A stretch of 64,000 bases of DNA, taken from Arctopsyche grandis (Eukaryota > Arthropoda > Insecta > Trichoptera > Hydropsychidae). A program made the position numbers and the translations under genes. The stretch is taken from NCBI RefSeq assembly GCF_051622035.1, contig NC_135361.1, positions 27,583,205-27,647,204 on the forward strand, in the 5' to 3' direction. Numbering within the stretch: position 1 is the stretch's first letter; each line of letters opens with the position of its first letter. Under the pieces are notes generated by a model, which did no database searches, was not told the origin of the DNA, and saw nothing but the letters and a program-made list of their open reading frames with translations. Of the stretch, positions 44,769 through 56,900 are shown piece by piece.

Positions 44769-45405
44769 TTAATCGCCATAGTTCTTTATCAATGCTAAAT
44801 AAAATAAAATTATATCGCGCGCTCATATTACCATTATTAACCTATGCTTCACCTGTATGGAATAACGCCTCGAATACTAATCTTTCCAAGCTCCAAGTTA
44901 TACAAAATAAATCCCTAAAAATAATTTATAATACACCCATATATACTAACCTGAAAAAACTGCATGCCATATATAATATTCCGTTTGTTACAGACATTAC
45001 TAACAAACTAACCAGTAGATTCTATGACAGAATCACTAATAACCATACTAACACACTTGTGAAGAGTCTCGGTGATTACAACAAAATGTCTATACCCTTC
45101 AGGTATAACACACAGATTACCTAAACACAATCTGCTTTAGGTCATCGACTTTAGAGAGTCTTTAATTAATATTATGTATTAGATGTATTATGAACATTTA
45201 TAAGGATTGTAAATAGGTTTTTGAGCTCTTTTTCCTATTATGCTTTAGATTAACATTAGAATAATATAATACTGTGATTACTAACCAAATTAAATTAAAT
45301 TGTAAAATAGAAAATGATCAGTAGATCAGTAGCTATTAAAATAGATATAAGATGTATTGTGAACATAATTTCGTAATAATAAAAAGCATTTAAAAATCAA
45401 ATCAA
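44769..45405 (+). mobile_element. 5'-truncated Jockey-like retrotransposon with target-site duplication
   Basis: The insertion is bracketed by AAAGTAGATATGT at 44756-44768 and 45406-45418. It encodes the C-terminal part of a reverse-transcriptase ORF: FNRHSSLSMLNKIKLYRALI, LPLLTYASPVWNNAS, KLQVIQNKSLKIIYNTP and FYDRITNNH, to a TAA at 45122-45124. NRHS..S..NK..LY and LTY..PVW are classic Jockey-clade words of the post-RT region. About 280 nt of 3' UTR follow, ending in an A-rich stretch. The frame is intact where present, so the copy is fairly young, but it lacks all catalytic RT motifs. Confidence 0.82.
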
Positions 45406-45457
45406 AAAGTAGATATGTGAAAGTAGACTGCATATTAAAAAGTGGCACCCATACAAA

Positions 45458-46119
45458 GTCTCTTTCGAAATTATGTATAATGAATCCACAAAATATGTCA
45501 GTTGGTGGATTTACATTGTCAGCGATGTAAAAATATTTCAGATATTGTTATACGGTAGCGTAGGTTAGGTCAAGAATAAATTTACTTAAAGGTTCACTAT
45601 CGATAGTATTCCAATAAGTGTAAGATATCGTAAATCACTATCAACCATTGATAGAATTCGCAGTTCAGACGTGGAGTAAAATGCTGGTATTTCTGTGCAG
45701 CTATCCTTGAAATTGATAACCGGACGGGTGTATCGAATAACAATAGAAAATGATCGGTGAAGGAGGACGGGCCAGAGGTCATCTTATCAGAGGGTCAACG
45801 CTAAAACTGCTATGCATGTAAATATTATTTTTTATAAACTGACTTTGGTCATACAATTGTTTTTGAATTTGTTTATGTTAACGAGAAAACAATCGACGGA
45901 CGGTAATTCATTGATGTTTTTTAGTGTTATATCATTGATGTTTGTAAAATATAATACTATGCTCGAGAAGTGAAGTAGTAAATCATGATTTTTTTGGTGT
46001 GAGTTAATCAGCGGGATTCAATCTTTGTATGGATTGCATAGTTTTGCCCAATGGAACTAATGTACTTGAGTAATATTTCGATTTATGCAATCTTTTTGTT
46101 CAAAAAAGTAAACTTGAAT
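45458..46119. other. Interval with no recognised feature
   Basis: Begins with TCTCTTTCGAAATTATG, a word mirrored at 60107-60128. Otherwise AT-rich with no supported gene. Confidence 0.35.
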
Positions 46120-46445
46120 TGAAGGCCTAACAGGTAAACCCAATGCGCCTTCATGGCCAGAAACATTGTACATTTGATACAAGTATTATTAGTATTATAC
46201 ACATCAAATTAACATCCATCGAGACAATATGATCAAATCAGCGAAATTTCAGATTGCTGAAAACTCGAGATTTTGCGAGAAAATGGATAGGGTAGCAAAT
46301 TTGTTGGAACCGTTTCAATGAAAATCAGATAAATTGGCAAACTCTGATAGTAAACGATCGACTCGGAATCACAAATCCAAGGTCTGGCCAGCAGAAACCA
46401 GTGTTCAAAGCATTATATGCCAACCACTAGTTTATTCTGCTGGTT
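46120..46445 (-). mobile_element. SINE, head B with tail 3
   Basis: Minus-strand core (TTTGCCAATTTATCTGATTT, ATTGAAACGGTTCCAACAAA) and tail (TGGCCATGAAGGCGCATTGG). The head near 46440 is shortened and its B box is lost. Confidence 0.65.
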
Positions 46446-46914
46446 GATTCTATATAATTGAAATCTGATATCGTGAGACTCGAGGCGAGAACGCACTGAA
46501 TCGAACGGCACGGGCACGTTCTTGGCCTTCTGTGGTGAGAAAGCGTCTCTGTTTGTCTGCACCGTCAAATAACTTTTACATTTTCTAATAATCCTATGAT
46601 TGGTTAAGTCAATCAATCAATCTTGAGCAAATTATCTGTATTATCAGTTTGCTTTAACCGTTTGTCGTGGATGACCGCTGGTAAAATGCCGGTAGTGAGA
46701 ATGGCGTGATTCACTGTGTAAACAAAATACTTCAGGCGTGATTCACTATTTAAAAAATTACTTCAGGCATATTGATTGTCATATTTGATCACTTGAATAA
46801 ATCTTGCAATATACATACATACATATTTAAGGTCAAAAACTCAATTTACAAATTCGTTAAAAATAATCCCGCAAGAGTTGTCGTGGGCAAAGGGTTAAAA
46901 TAGTACAAAAAACG

Positions 46915-47066
46915 CGTCTTACACGTTATATTTGCACCATCGTAATGCCAGAAGATCCATTTACTTAAATTGATGACCAAAATGAGCAATATGGCAAAGT
47001 ATTAAAACGATCGGATAAGAGGCAAATTTTTTCCTGAATTGTAATCGTAAAGGAGGTTTGTAAAAA
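46915..47066 (+). mobile_element. Second copy of the 36840 repeat
   Basis: Same order of words as 36840-37012 (AAACGCGTCTTACACG, GATGACCAAAATGAGCAATA, GGTTTGTAAAAAG). Confidence 0.55.
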
Positions 47067-47099
47067 GCTGGTTGTTTCAATCAGAAAAACTATTTATAT

Positions 47100-47290
47100 G
47101 AATGTATCGGTTCTGTGAACAAACGTTCACTAGCATAATGTACCCGATACAAGGTCTATGCGACGAGACGTTTGCGGATATAATGTTCACCCGAACAAAC
47201 GTTAACGGACAAAACAATCACATAAAAGAACATTCACGCAACAAAACGTTCACGCGAAAAAATGTTCACACGTTCAAAAACGAATTATTT
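47100..47290 (+). repeat. Degenerate tandem repeat of an AACGTTCACGCGAACAAA-type unit
   Basis: ACAAACGTTCAC, AATGTTCACCCGAACAAACG, AACATTCACGCAACAAAACG and TTCACGCGAAAAAATGTTCA follow one another over about 190 nt. A mirror-like set (GAACGTTTTAAG, GAGCGTTTTGTAAGTGAACA) occurs at 47440-47530, so the whole 47100-47530 may be an inverted-repeat element. Confidence 0.5.
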
Positions 47291-48041
47291 TACTAAAAGA
47301 CGTTGAAAAATTCGCAATTTTGTTGTATGTATGTTTTCCTCACTAATTTAAATCGTCAAAATGAATCTTTTTTAATGTTTCAATGCATACTGAAAAGCAA
47401 TGCTTTGCTTCATAACATCTGTGGTTGAACATTTTTTTGTGTGAACGTTTTAAGTACCTGACGCGTCAACCTACCATCGGGTACATTACGTCGGTGAGCG
47501 TTTTGTAAGTGAACATTCGTTCATGATACCAAATATTCAATCGTTGTCTCAGAAATAAAAAAGTAGAACGGTTTTTGATAGACAGCTCAATTTGACCGAG
47601 TAAAATTTTTCTATTTGCAAATTTCAATGTTAACGATGCATAATGTCAACAATATGTAGATATGCAGTAGTGTCGGAATTGTATACACAGCAAGTTCAAT
47701 TTGAATCCAATTTAAAAAAAAACGGAATTCTTTGAATGGTGAAATGCATCATTATATCATAATACAAATTCAGTTTTTCCTAAATCGACAGTAATATATC
47801 TCTCACATACATATATTGAACAAAAAATTGAAAGGTTGATTCCATCAGTCAAAAATTACATGTACACAACCGAATAAATACAGAACTTGGAACCAAAATG
47901 CGACTGCCTTGTTTAAAGTTATGTCACTAATGAGTTGGAATAAATTACTAGAAATATTTAGATATGACGAGAGTAATAATAATGTAATAGTGAATTTTTA
48001 TATTATTTTTTTTGCATCTTTTTAATGACGATGATGATGAT

Positions 48042-48050
48042 GATGATGAT
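48042..48050. repeat. (GAT)n trinucleotide tract
   Basis: A short ATG/GAT run at about 48028-48050. The surrounding 47540-48190 shows no gene. Confidence 0.5.
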
Positions 48051-48199
48051 TTTCAACGCCGTTATTCTGACGTTGCGAAATAAATGAATTAATTTTGGAT
48101 ACACTCTGTATGTATTTGATTGCTGTTGGGGAGTGTCTGTTGAGGAATTTGATGTGTGACTCCTCGTCAAGTATGGAGAAGAGACGTCATAGTAAAGAA

Positions 48200-49530
48200 T
48201 GTTGAGTTTAATACGTGGCAGGACGTGGAGATGAGTGACAGCCGTGGATGAGGATGCTGCGAACGATTTGGTCGACGTCGATACGGCCGTCTGTCAATCG
48301 GTCGCTCCCTACCGGCTGACGGCTGGCGGCCATAACGCTCCAATGGCCGGCCATGATACTTTTTGCGCATTTGAAACTCTCCCTTTTCAGTATCATTTAA
48401 TAATATCAGTATCAAATCAGACAAATTGGCAAACTCTGACAGGAGACAATCGACCTGAGTCACATATGTATATCCAAGGTTTAGCCAGTAACACTTTTTT
48501 TTCCGTGAGAGGGGAAAACCTTGTGTTCAGACCAATTGTCTGATGGTCGGCTTTCGTGGCCCACGAGATGGCCGATGTTTTTGGTGCTGGCCGCCCTGGT
48601 CAGCCAGCGTACACTCCCGCGCCAACCGTCGCCGCGTAAACATTACTCGCGGCTCGTTTCCTCAATCCCGAATCACCAATTCGAGACTGGTGATGTTTGA
48701 CGATACTTGGAGACCAGCTCCAGTATTCGTCCGGGGTAAATTAAGGAAGCCTGGTCTGTCTTCGTCCCGAAGGCAGACAACTCAGACACGCGTGTTTGGT
48801 GCATAACCTCAGCCGCACAACACGTGCTACCATTGTTTACGAACTCCCTGCTTGCTCTCTGTACATTTAACTGGAAATATAGTTGCATACAAAACAGATT
48901 TACGACCTTTTGTCATTGCATATAATCTCCCTCCATGTTCCTGCTTCCCGAATCACACTCGCATACGCAAACTGTACGAGAGAGGGAGACAGACGCAGAG
49001 ACGAATGAAGGCACCATTGGGGGAAAACCACGAGTTATACACACATCACGACATCAGGTGGCATCTCGATTGAGAACCCCTGGCGTCTTTACACCTTGCA
49101 TAGGCCCCCCCGGCCCGAATTCCAGAGGGAGTGTGAGATTCTTACTCACTAAAAACCCCTCTCTCTTTCAGCTGCTGCTGGACCCGCACTTAAGCATTAC
49201 CAGGCAGCAGCTGGCCTTGCGCAATGCGCTCACACAGGAGACAGCAGATACCCACCTCAGGTCGCGGTGCTCTTATCGGGTCCTACGACTCGGAAGTGGG
49301 CCCCCGGCGTCTCCTTTCCCTTTTGGACTGCAACTTCTCCTCGATCACGGAGGCAGCAAAGGCCTCCCAAGCCGATCAGCTCTTTCTGTCGCGGAGCATC
49401 GAACCCATCACCATCCCCGTCCATAGCGTTTCCTCCCCGATCGCGGCTTTGAGGGCCTCTCTCGGGGCGTCCCACGCAGGCCAGTGAAGCAATGTGTGCT
49501 CCGCAGTAACACTGGCCAATTATTAAACCC
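48200..49530. other. Largest GC-rich island, unassigned
   Basis: Markedly GC-richer than its flanks, with long overlapping open frames on both strands and CpG-rich words. A polypyrimidine tract and acceptor (CTCTCTCTTTCAG|CTGCTG at about 49170) are followed by LLLDPHLSITRQQLALRNAL and a possible donor (CTCAG|GTCGCG near 49260) on the plus strand. Minus-strand SINE core words occupy 48400-48485. No protein family is recognised. Candidates are a 5' UTR/promoter island, an unknown host exon, or an old element. Confidence 0.3.
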
Positions 49531-49985
49531 ATGACTTTTATTTTTTTATTTTATTTTTTATTTTACATATATACCAGGAAGGACTTACAGGTAAATCCCA
49601 ATGCGCCTTCCTGGCCAATTACAAATACAAATGCAGCATTTTTTTATTATAAGTCGTTGAATTGCGAGACACTGAAAAAACTCGCAAATTAACGAGACAT
49701 CTATGAATTGTACATAAATTTTTATTGTACATCCATCAAATTTCAAATAGTGGTGACATAGTAGGTAGGAAGGATTTTTAGCCAATTTTTTTTTCCGGGA
49801 ACCGTTTCAACAATGAAATCAGAGAAAATTGGCAAACTCTGATAGGAAACGATCAACCTGGAGTCACAAATCCAGGTCTGACCAACAGCATACTCTGAAA
49901 AATTCATTTTCATTCAGGGATAGAACCCGGCACCTTCTTGACGGTAAGCAGAAGCTTAACGTCCGAGCTATGCTGCTGGCTTGAA
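49530..49985 (-). mobile_element. SINE, head A with tail 3
   Basis: Head near 49985 (CCAGCAGCATAGCTCGGACG on the minus strand) with GGGTTCTATCC. Core GTGACTCCAGGTTGATCGTT and ATTGTTGAAACGGTTCC. Tail GGCCAGGAAGGCGCATTGGG, ending in an A-rich run. Confidence 0.7.
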
Positions 49986-50531
49986 ACCACTGAGGTATAT
50001 TGTTGGCTAATATAAAAAAAATCATGAGACTATCTTTCAACTCCAACGATAAATCCTTATCCAAGCTGATACTCGTACTACCTAAAATATTGAGTAATTT
50101 GGCACCCCTAGTTACGAGCAGAAACGAAAATCTAAGTTCATAAAAACTTTTATTGAAACAGTAGACAAGGTACAATAATTGTTTATTGAGATTTTAATGA
50201 AAACTCTGCGGTAGTTCGACTCAATTTATTGATGTAGCTTATGATATCGTCCTGCATGTCGTCAAAATTCCACAAGCACTAATAGTTGTGGTAGCATCTC
50301 TAGTTTCGGGTGCGAGATAGATTTCGCCACCTCTGGCTTTGTTGAACCGACTCATTTGAGCTATCGTCGATTCGACCAGCTCAGCTCCAGATGGTGTAGA
50401 CCACGACAACACTAAGCCATGACATTTGCAAACTCTAGAAATGATCATATTCCAAGAGACCTTGTGAAAAGTAATATTGCCTTCTAAAACCAGTTCACTT
50501 TAACCACATATACATATGTATATCCCTAACG

Positions 50532-50752
50532 GTAAACGGGTTACATCCCAAATGTGAAACGCTAACAGGATAACCACCGCTACGAAGATCGCTCGCGCGG
50601 ATCTCCTGTTGCATAGAAATATTGTCGTACAGAAAACTGCCCAAATATTAGTCAGCAAATCCTATTTTTACGAGATTTGGGCAATTTTTGAGCATTTTCG
50701 TAGCGGCGGCTATTCTAGTAGCGATTTACGTTTGGGATGTAATCACCTAACC
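50532..50752. mobile_element. 221-bp Mutator-like inverted-repeat element with 10-bp direct flanks
   Basis: ATCCCTAACG flanks both sides (50522-50531, 50753-50762). Arms of about 50 nt pair imperfectly: GGTTACATCCCAAATGTGAA and CCGCTACGAAG at the left, CGTAGCGGCGGCTATTCTAG and TTTGGGATGTAATC at the right. A 9-10-bp target duplication with long ends fits Mutator-like elements. Confidence 0.55.
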
Positions 50753-51204
50753 ATCCCTAACGTAAGATGACCATTCAATAATAAAAGTGTACTGGTTTTA
50801 TCTCACTTTCAAAACCAGTACGAATATGTACTGTATCGTGGGAACATGACAGAGAGAGAGAGTATCCACTGGCTAAGCATTCGTGGGTGAACAATAGAGA
50901 CGCAATAAAGGATACGCTGGAGTTCTCACAGACCTGGGAAAGTGCGTTCGTAAAAAATAGACTCGCGAGGGTACTCTTACGTGCCTAGACATATTAATGG
51001 ATCGGGGAAGCTGTGCTATTCAACTTGTCTTTTATAAGGAGATACACATGGCAGATTAGATTATTTTGGAGTGAGCGGTGGTTCCGTGTGAACCTCTGGG
51101 ATCGCTGAATAAATGCTGTGAAGCGACTTTGGCGTTTCATTTGGATACTGAACCTACCCCTACGCAACAGTATTAAACTTGTACATACAATATATAAATT
51201 TTTG

Positions 51205-51475
51205 ATATCATATTCAAATAGTGGGTAGGATGGTTTTGATTTTGATAGGATTTGATGAGGAACCGTTTCAACAATGAAATCCGATAAATTGGTAAACTCT
51301 GGCAGGAAACGATCGACTTATAAATCGAGTCGCAAATAGTCAAGTCTGACCAGCAGTACTACAGATAATACTCAGGATGAAGTCTGTTCAATCGAGGTTA
51401 AGCCACAGGATCGAACCCGGTAACCTCTCGGTGGTTAGCATTAACATAATCACCAAGCAATGCTGCTGGTTTAAT
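51205..51475 (-). mobile_element. SINE, head A
   Basis: Head near 51475 (CAGCAGCATTGCTTGGTGAT on the minus strand) with GGGTTCGATCC; core GAGTTTACCAATTTATCGGA and TTGTTGAAACGGTTCC. Tail truncated. The interval 49986-50520 before the Mutator-like element shows no gene. Confidence 0.65.
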
Positions 51476-52510
<1,035 letters not shown>

Positions 52511-53375
52511 CAACCTTGTAATAATGCAGCTATGCTATATTTGATATTTATATGAATAAAACACTATCAAGATACCCACGTATAAACACAATTATATATC
52601 ATTCAAAAGATTAACAGTTTAAACACGCACTACATCACCGACGATAGCATAATATAAAATTGTCGCGGGTTAAAAGTTTTTTTAAGTATATGTAATTTAA
52701 CCACAAATATAAATTCAAGATAAACATTACTAAAAAAATAACATAGTAAGAAATACACAAATTACATTTAGCTATCGGGAAGCTCCGTGATAACACATCA
52801 TATACATCGAAATTAGTCGAATATTAATAGCACGTTTAACAAGATTGAATTAAGTGAGTTTGTATTAAAAAAATCTTCTCCACTCAAAGAGCGCACAATA
52901 ATAATTTAAAAATACTTTTCACTCTTTTCTTTTTACAGTTTATTAATTATCACTATGTAATATCAGTGCACGATCCATTCAACAGTGTGAAAATTATATA
53001 AGGCACATATATGCATGCTATTTTCGTAGTTATATGTTTACTCAAAAAGGGATTATTCTCACACATAAATTTAAAAATTACATAATATCGATAGAAAAAA
53101 TTGCCTAAAATATCCGATGACACAAATTCGGTATATGTGTATCTTTTTCTTCCACAACTACATGTTTACAAATTATATTTTTTGGGAATATAGTGTTTAA
53201 ATGCCAACACAAATATGATTTGAGCACGAGCAATATTAAAAATTGCACAAAATCCTCAATTTTATTAAAACGATGCACCATATCCAGTCTTTGAAGCAAT
53301 CTTCGTTATTTATGCTAGATATTTTTTAGATAAATTAATTATTTAAGTTTACAAAATTATGTAGAATCAAAATTT

Positions 53376-53378
<3 letters not shown>

Positions 53379-53449
<71 letters not shown>
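53379..53449. repeat. (TA)n microsatellite, about 35 units
   Basis: Uninterrupted TA dinucleotides about 465 bp beyond the stop of the distal eRF1 exon, possibly within its 3' UTR or just after it. The segment 52508-53378 shows nothing else. Confidence 0.95.
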
Positions 53450-53453
<4 letters not shown>

Positions 53454-53855
53454 CATCTCAACATTAACACATCCAGCTCAAACCACACTTAATTAGATGT
53501 AAAATTTGGAATGAATACATGATATATTTCGAGAAGCGGGATTTCTTTGTATATGTATGCAATAGCGAACAAAATTCGTCTTAATTTTCACCAAGTTTTA
53601 GATAAGTTCACAAATTCGGAATAAAAGCATTTATTTGGTAAATGAAACACGCCGATAAGCACTGGTTTTATATTTTATTTAAAAATAAAACCAAAATATT
53701 TTCAATATATGATACATTTAGATCGAAAAACATAACGCAATGAGAACAACAAATAATTTTGATGTATTTAATCTACCAAATAAACGATACGGTGAGATTT
53801 AATGTTGAACATATAATATCATAGATTTTTTTTCTATTAAAAAAATTGAACTCAT

Positions 53856-53861
53856 TTTATT
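53856..53861 (-). terminator. Poly(A) signal AATAAA for the distal eRF1 exon
   Basis: Canonical hexamer on the minus strand, 53 nt after the TAA of the distal terminal exon. Further AT-rich DNA below could hold other signals. Confidence 0.5.
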
Positions 53862-53913
53862 TTTCACAGAAATTATTATTGTTTTATAAACGATGGATTG
53901 ATTTGGTGGTAAT

Positions 53914-53999
53914 TTAATAGTCGTCCATGTCGTATACATCATATATATCATCGTCGTCCAACTGCATAGATTGAAAATCGACTTTATATCGTAAAAGAC
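53914..53999 (-). CDS. eRF1: eRF1 terminal exon, distal form
   Basis: A strong acceptor, CTGTTTGCAG|GT, precedes 53999. The exon completes the same junction Gly codon and encodes 27 residues, [20 protein letters not shown] plus VYDMDDY, then TAA (53914-53916). Like the proximal form it keeps the conserved LRYKVDFQ strand and ends in DDY, but the acidic tail differs in sequence and is two residues longer. Its codons are AT-ended. AATAAA lies 53 nt beyond the stop (53856-53861), a good poly(A) signal. It may be an alternative terminal exon or a relic of exon duplication; its open frame, splice site and poly(A) signal argue that it is used. Confidence 0.82.
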
Positions 54000-56900
54000 C
54001 TGCAAACAGAAAAAAAAACACCATAAATATAAACTTCACAACTGGCGGAAAATTTTATAAAACCATAGCAATAACATAATTACAACATACAAAAAAAAAA
54101 AAATCAAATCAATAAAAAAGGAATAAACAATATTACAATGAATTTTTGTTAAATTCAAGAACTCTTTATTGCAAATTTAAACCCCAAACAATGTGTAATT
54201 TTAGGCCTTATTCTAGAGACAAACATCTACACGGTAATCGGCTTTGATTTGAGTGAACCAGCAAACTCTACGTTCAAGTACGATCTGATAGCTTTAGAAC
54301 CAGGCCTGATACATATATGATTTATGACAGCTTTGCTTGATTATGAATATTATTATACAAAATACCATATATGTAATTTTTAAAATATGTATTATTTTTA
54401 GACTATAATTAGATGAAAGAAAAAAAAAATGAGAAATATCATTTACACGGTAGATTTTATATATTAACTCACTATGGGCCTTAAACACACACCCTGTTAT
54501 AAAACTTCATTCAAAAGCCGTCAACTCTGTTTTTAAATCCTCCAAACTTCATACAAAAAAAATATTATTTAAAGGTTGTGGCCATTTGCAGGTACTAATA
54601 TCTGCAAATTATTGGCTATTTGTAGGTACTATATCTGCGACAGGCGCAAAGCCTTCTGCGCATGCGCGTGAACTGTCACTGTCAGCGTGTTTACTGATAA
54701 AATTTTGTTTTAAACCTCTTAAAATTTAGTTCGAACTCGTAAAGTGACGTAGTATGAACGATTGATTAAACACATAAGATTAAAATAATGAACGATTGAT
54801 TAAACAAGTCTAGCATACATTAAATGTAAGAAATTATAATCGGATTTTAAGTTTACGCGCATGCGTAGAAGGCTTTGCGCCTGTCGCAGATATAGTACCT
54901 GCAAATAGCCACAACCTTATTTAAAAGATTTAGTTTCAAACTTCCATTCAAAAACAACATACCAGCAGATCCAAAATATCGATAAATATATTAATAATAA
55001 TATATATTTCCATACTTTAAAGCTTGAATTTTTCAAAGGAATTTCATCAATAATATTCAGAAAGGATTTCAAATCCTCAGATATCGAAATTCACTGTTTT
55101 TTTTCCCGCTTAGCATACATACTTCTCAAATTGAATCTTTCGTTCAAATGAATAACAGTGATGGCCACGAGAGCCATCTTTGGGTAGAGTTTATATTTTG
55201 GGCGTGAACCTTTATCCTCCCTTTCCTTTCCATCCTTTCAAAAGATGAGAGAACAATATCAATTTGACTGTTATTCGTCCTTTGTTAGTCGAAAAACTGC
55301 TTTAGATCGTTGACTTTGGAGAGTCATAAGTTAATATTATGTATGGGATGTATTATTAGCATTTATAAAAATTGTAAATATGTAGGTGTTTGAGCTCTTC
55401 TTCCTATTATGCTGTACATTAACATTAGAATAATATAATACTTTAATTACTAACAAAAATAAAATAAAATTGTAAAATAGAAAATGATCAGTAGCTATTA
55501 AAAATAGATATAAGATGCATTGTGAACATAATTTAGTAATAAAAAGCATTTAAAAATAAAATAAAAAGGTTCACCCTTTTTCACAGCTTCCGTAGCCAAA
55601 CACTGATCAATAAGATATCGTTTACTACGTGAAAATATATTGAAAATTGAATACAACACTCACCGCAGTTTGAGAAATACCGATCTGATAATTCGTACAG
55701 TTGAAGAAGAAGTATTCAACTTTCAATTCAGTTGATTGAAAGGTTTTAGGAGTTGTTTAATTTATAAAATCTACTATTTTCACCGTTACTTAGCGAAAAA
55801 TACGCAGACTATCGTAGTTTTCGGAAAATTCGGGCGGTCCATAATGAGTTAATTCAGACAGATGATGAATATTGTACATACATACATATTTGGGACCCAA
55901 AATCAATTGCAACAAAATATCCAAACTACTACGAAAGTATATTATCATTGCCTTTGTTGTACAAGGTGCAGCAAATTCATTTCATTATTTAAAAAAATAT
56001 ATATATAAATATACATATATTATATAACATGTTTTCTTTTATTTTCAATTTTCATTTTTTACTGTACAGATGTTAGATTTTTATTAAATTATTGTTCATC
56101 AAAATCTTGTTTTTGCATTCATTTTTAGCATCTACTCATAAGTTATATATAAAAATATGAGTTGTAAATGGAGTTTTGCAGCACCTTGAACTGTATATGT
56201 ATGAATTTCTACACCTTTACAAGCGAGTTAATTTATTTCTATAGAAATAAACACACGATATGATGAGAAATAGACAAATGATGTAAAGGTAGCGAATCGG
56301 TCAACCGTTATCGGTTGATATATACTTATAAAAAAAAAAAATTAAACGACATGCTTAAACAAAAGTCAGTACTCTTCGTACCGTACTTACCATATTGAAA
56401 GAATATGTATGAAATGTGTGATTGCATCTTTCACCCGAAACAATTTATGCGTTTCGATGAACGAGTACAAGCACTTTCGTCTCGCATAATGTACGTATCA
56501 TAGATACGAAGTTGCGAAATGTTACGTGTGCACAAATTTGGCGTTTTATGCGTGAGCAGATCGGATAGGCGTAGGGAAAAACACATGAAAATTCAATGTC
56601 AATTGATACTTTTATTAAAAAATTCAGATAATTATACACAGCGCTTCTTTGTGGCAGTACAATGTTTCAGAACAATGCGAAATTCCATCACGTACTAGTG
56701 AATATATAAAGGATGTGCTGAAGGAGCATTTTTTTCTGGTACAAAATAAGGCACACAGATGCCCCAAATATATGATACGAGATATATTCATTTCCATTTC
56801 TTTTTTTTCTTTTTTTATTTGTTCACATCTTTCAGCCGAAAGATCCAGCTTACAAACACAGCTCAGTAGTGATTTTCCCCAGAAAAAAGTGCATCCGATA

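Larger units (their letters stand above)
44179..45450. mobile_element. Long inverted-repeat (fold-back) element with two insertions
   Basis: Ends GGGTGCTACTTTAGTATGCA and ATTAAAAAGTGGCACCC are flanked by ATACAAA on both sides (44172-44178, 45451-45457). Long arms pair across the centre: CCGACCCCAACAACCTAATC with GATTAGGTTGTTAGGGTCGG, and TTAGCAGCC words near the middle. A piggyBac-like MITE (44426-44507) sits in the left arm and a retrotransposon (44769-45405) in the right arm. Confidence 0.7.
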
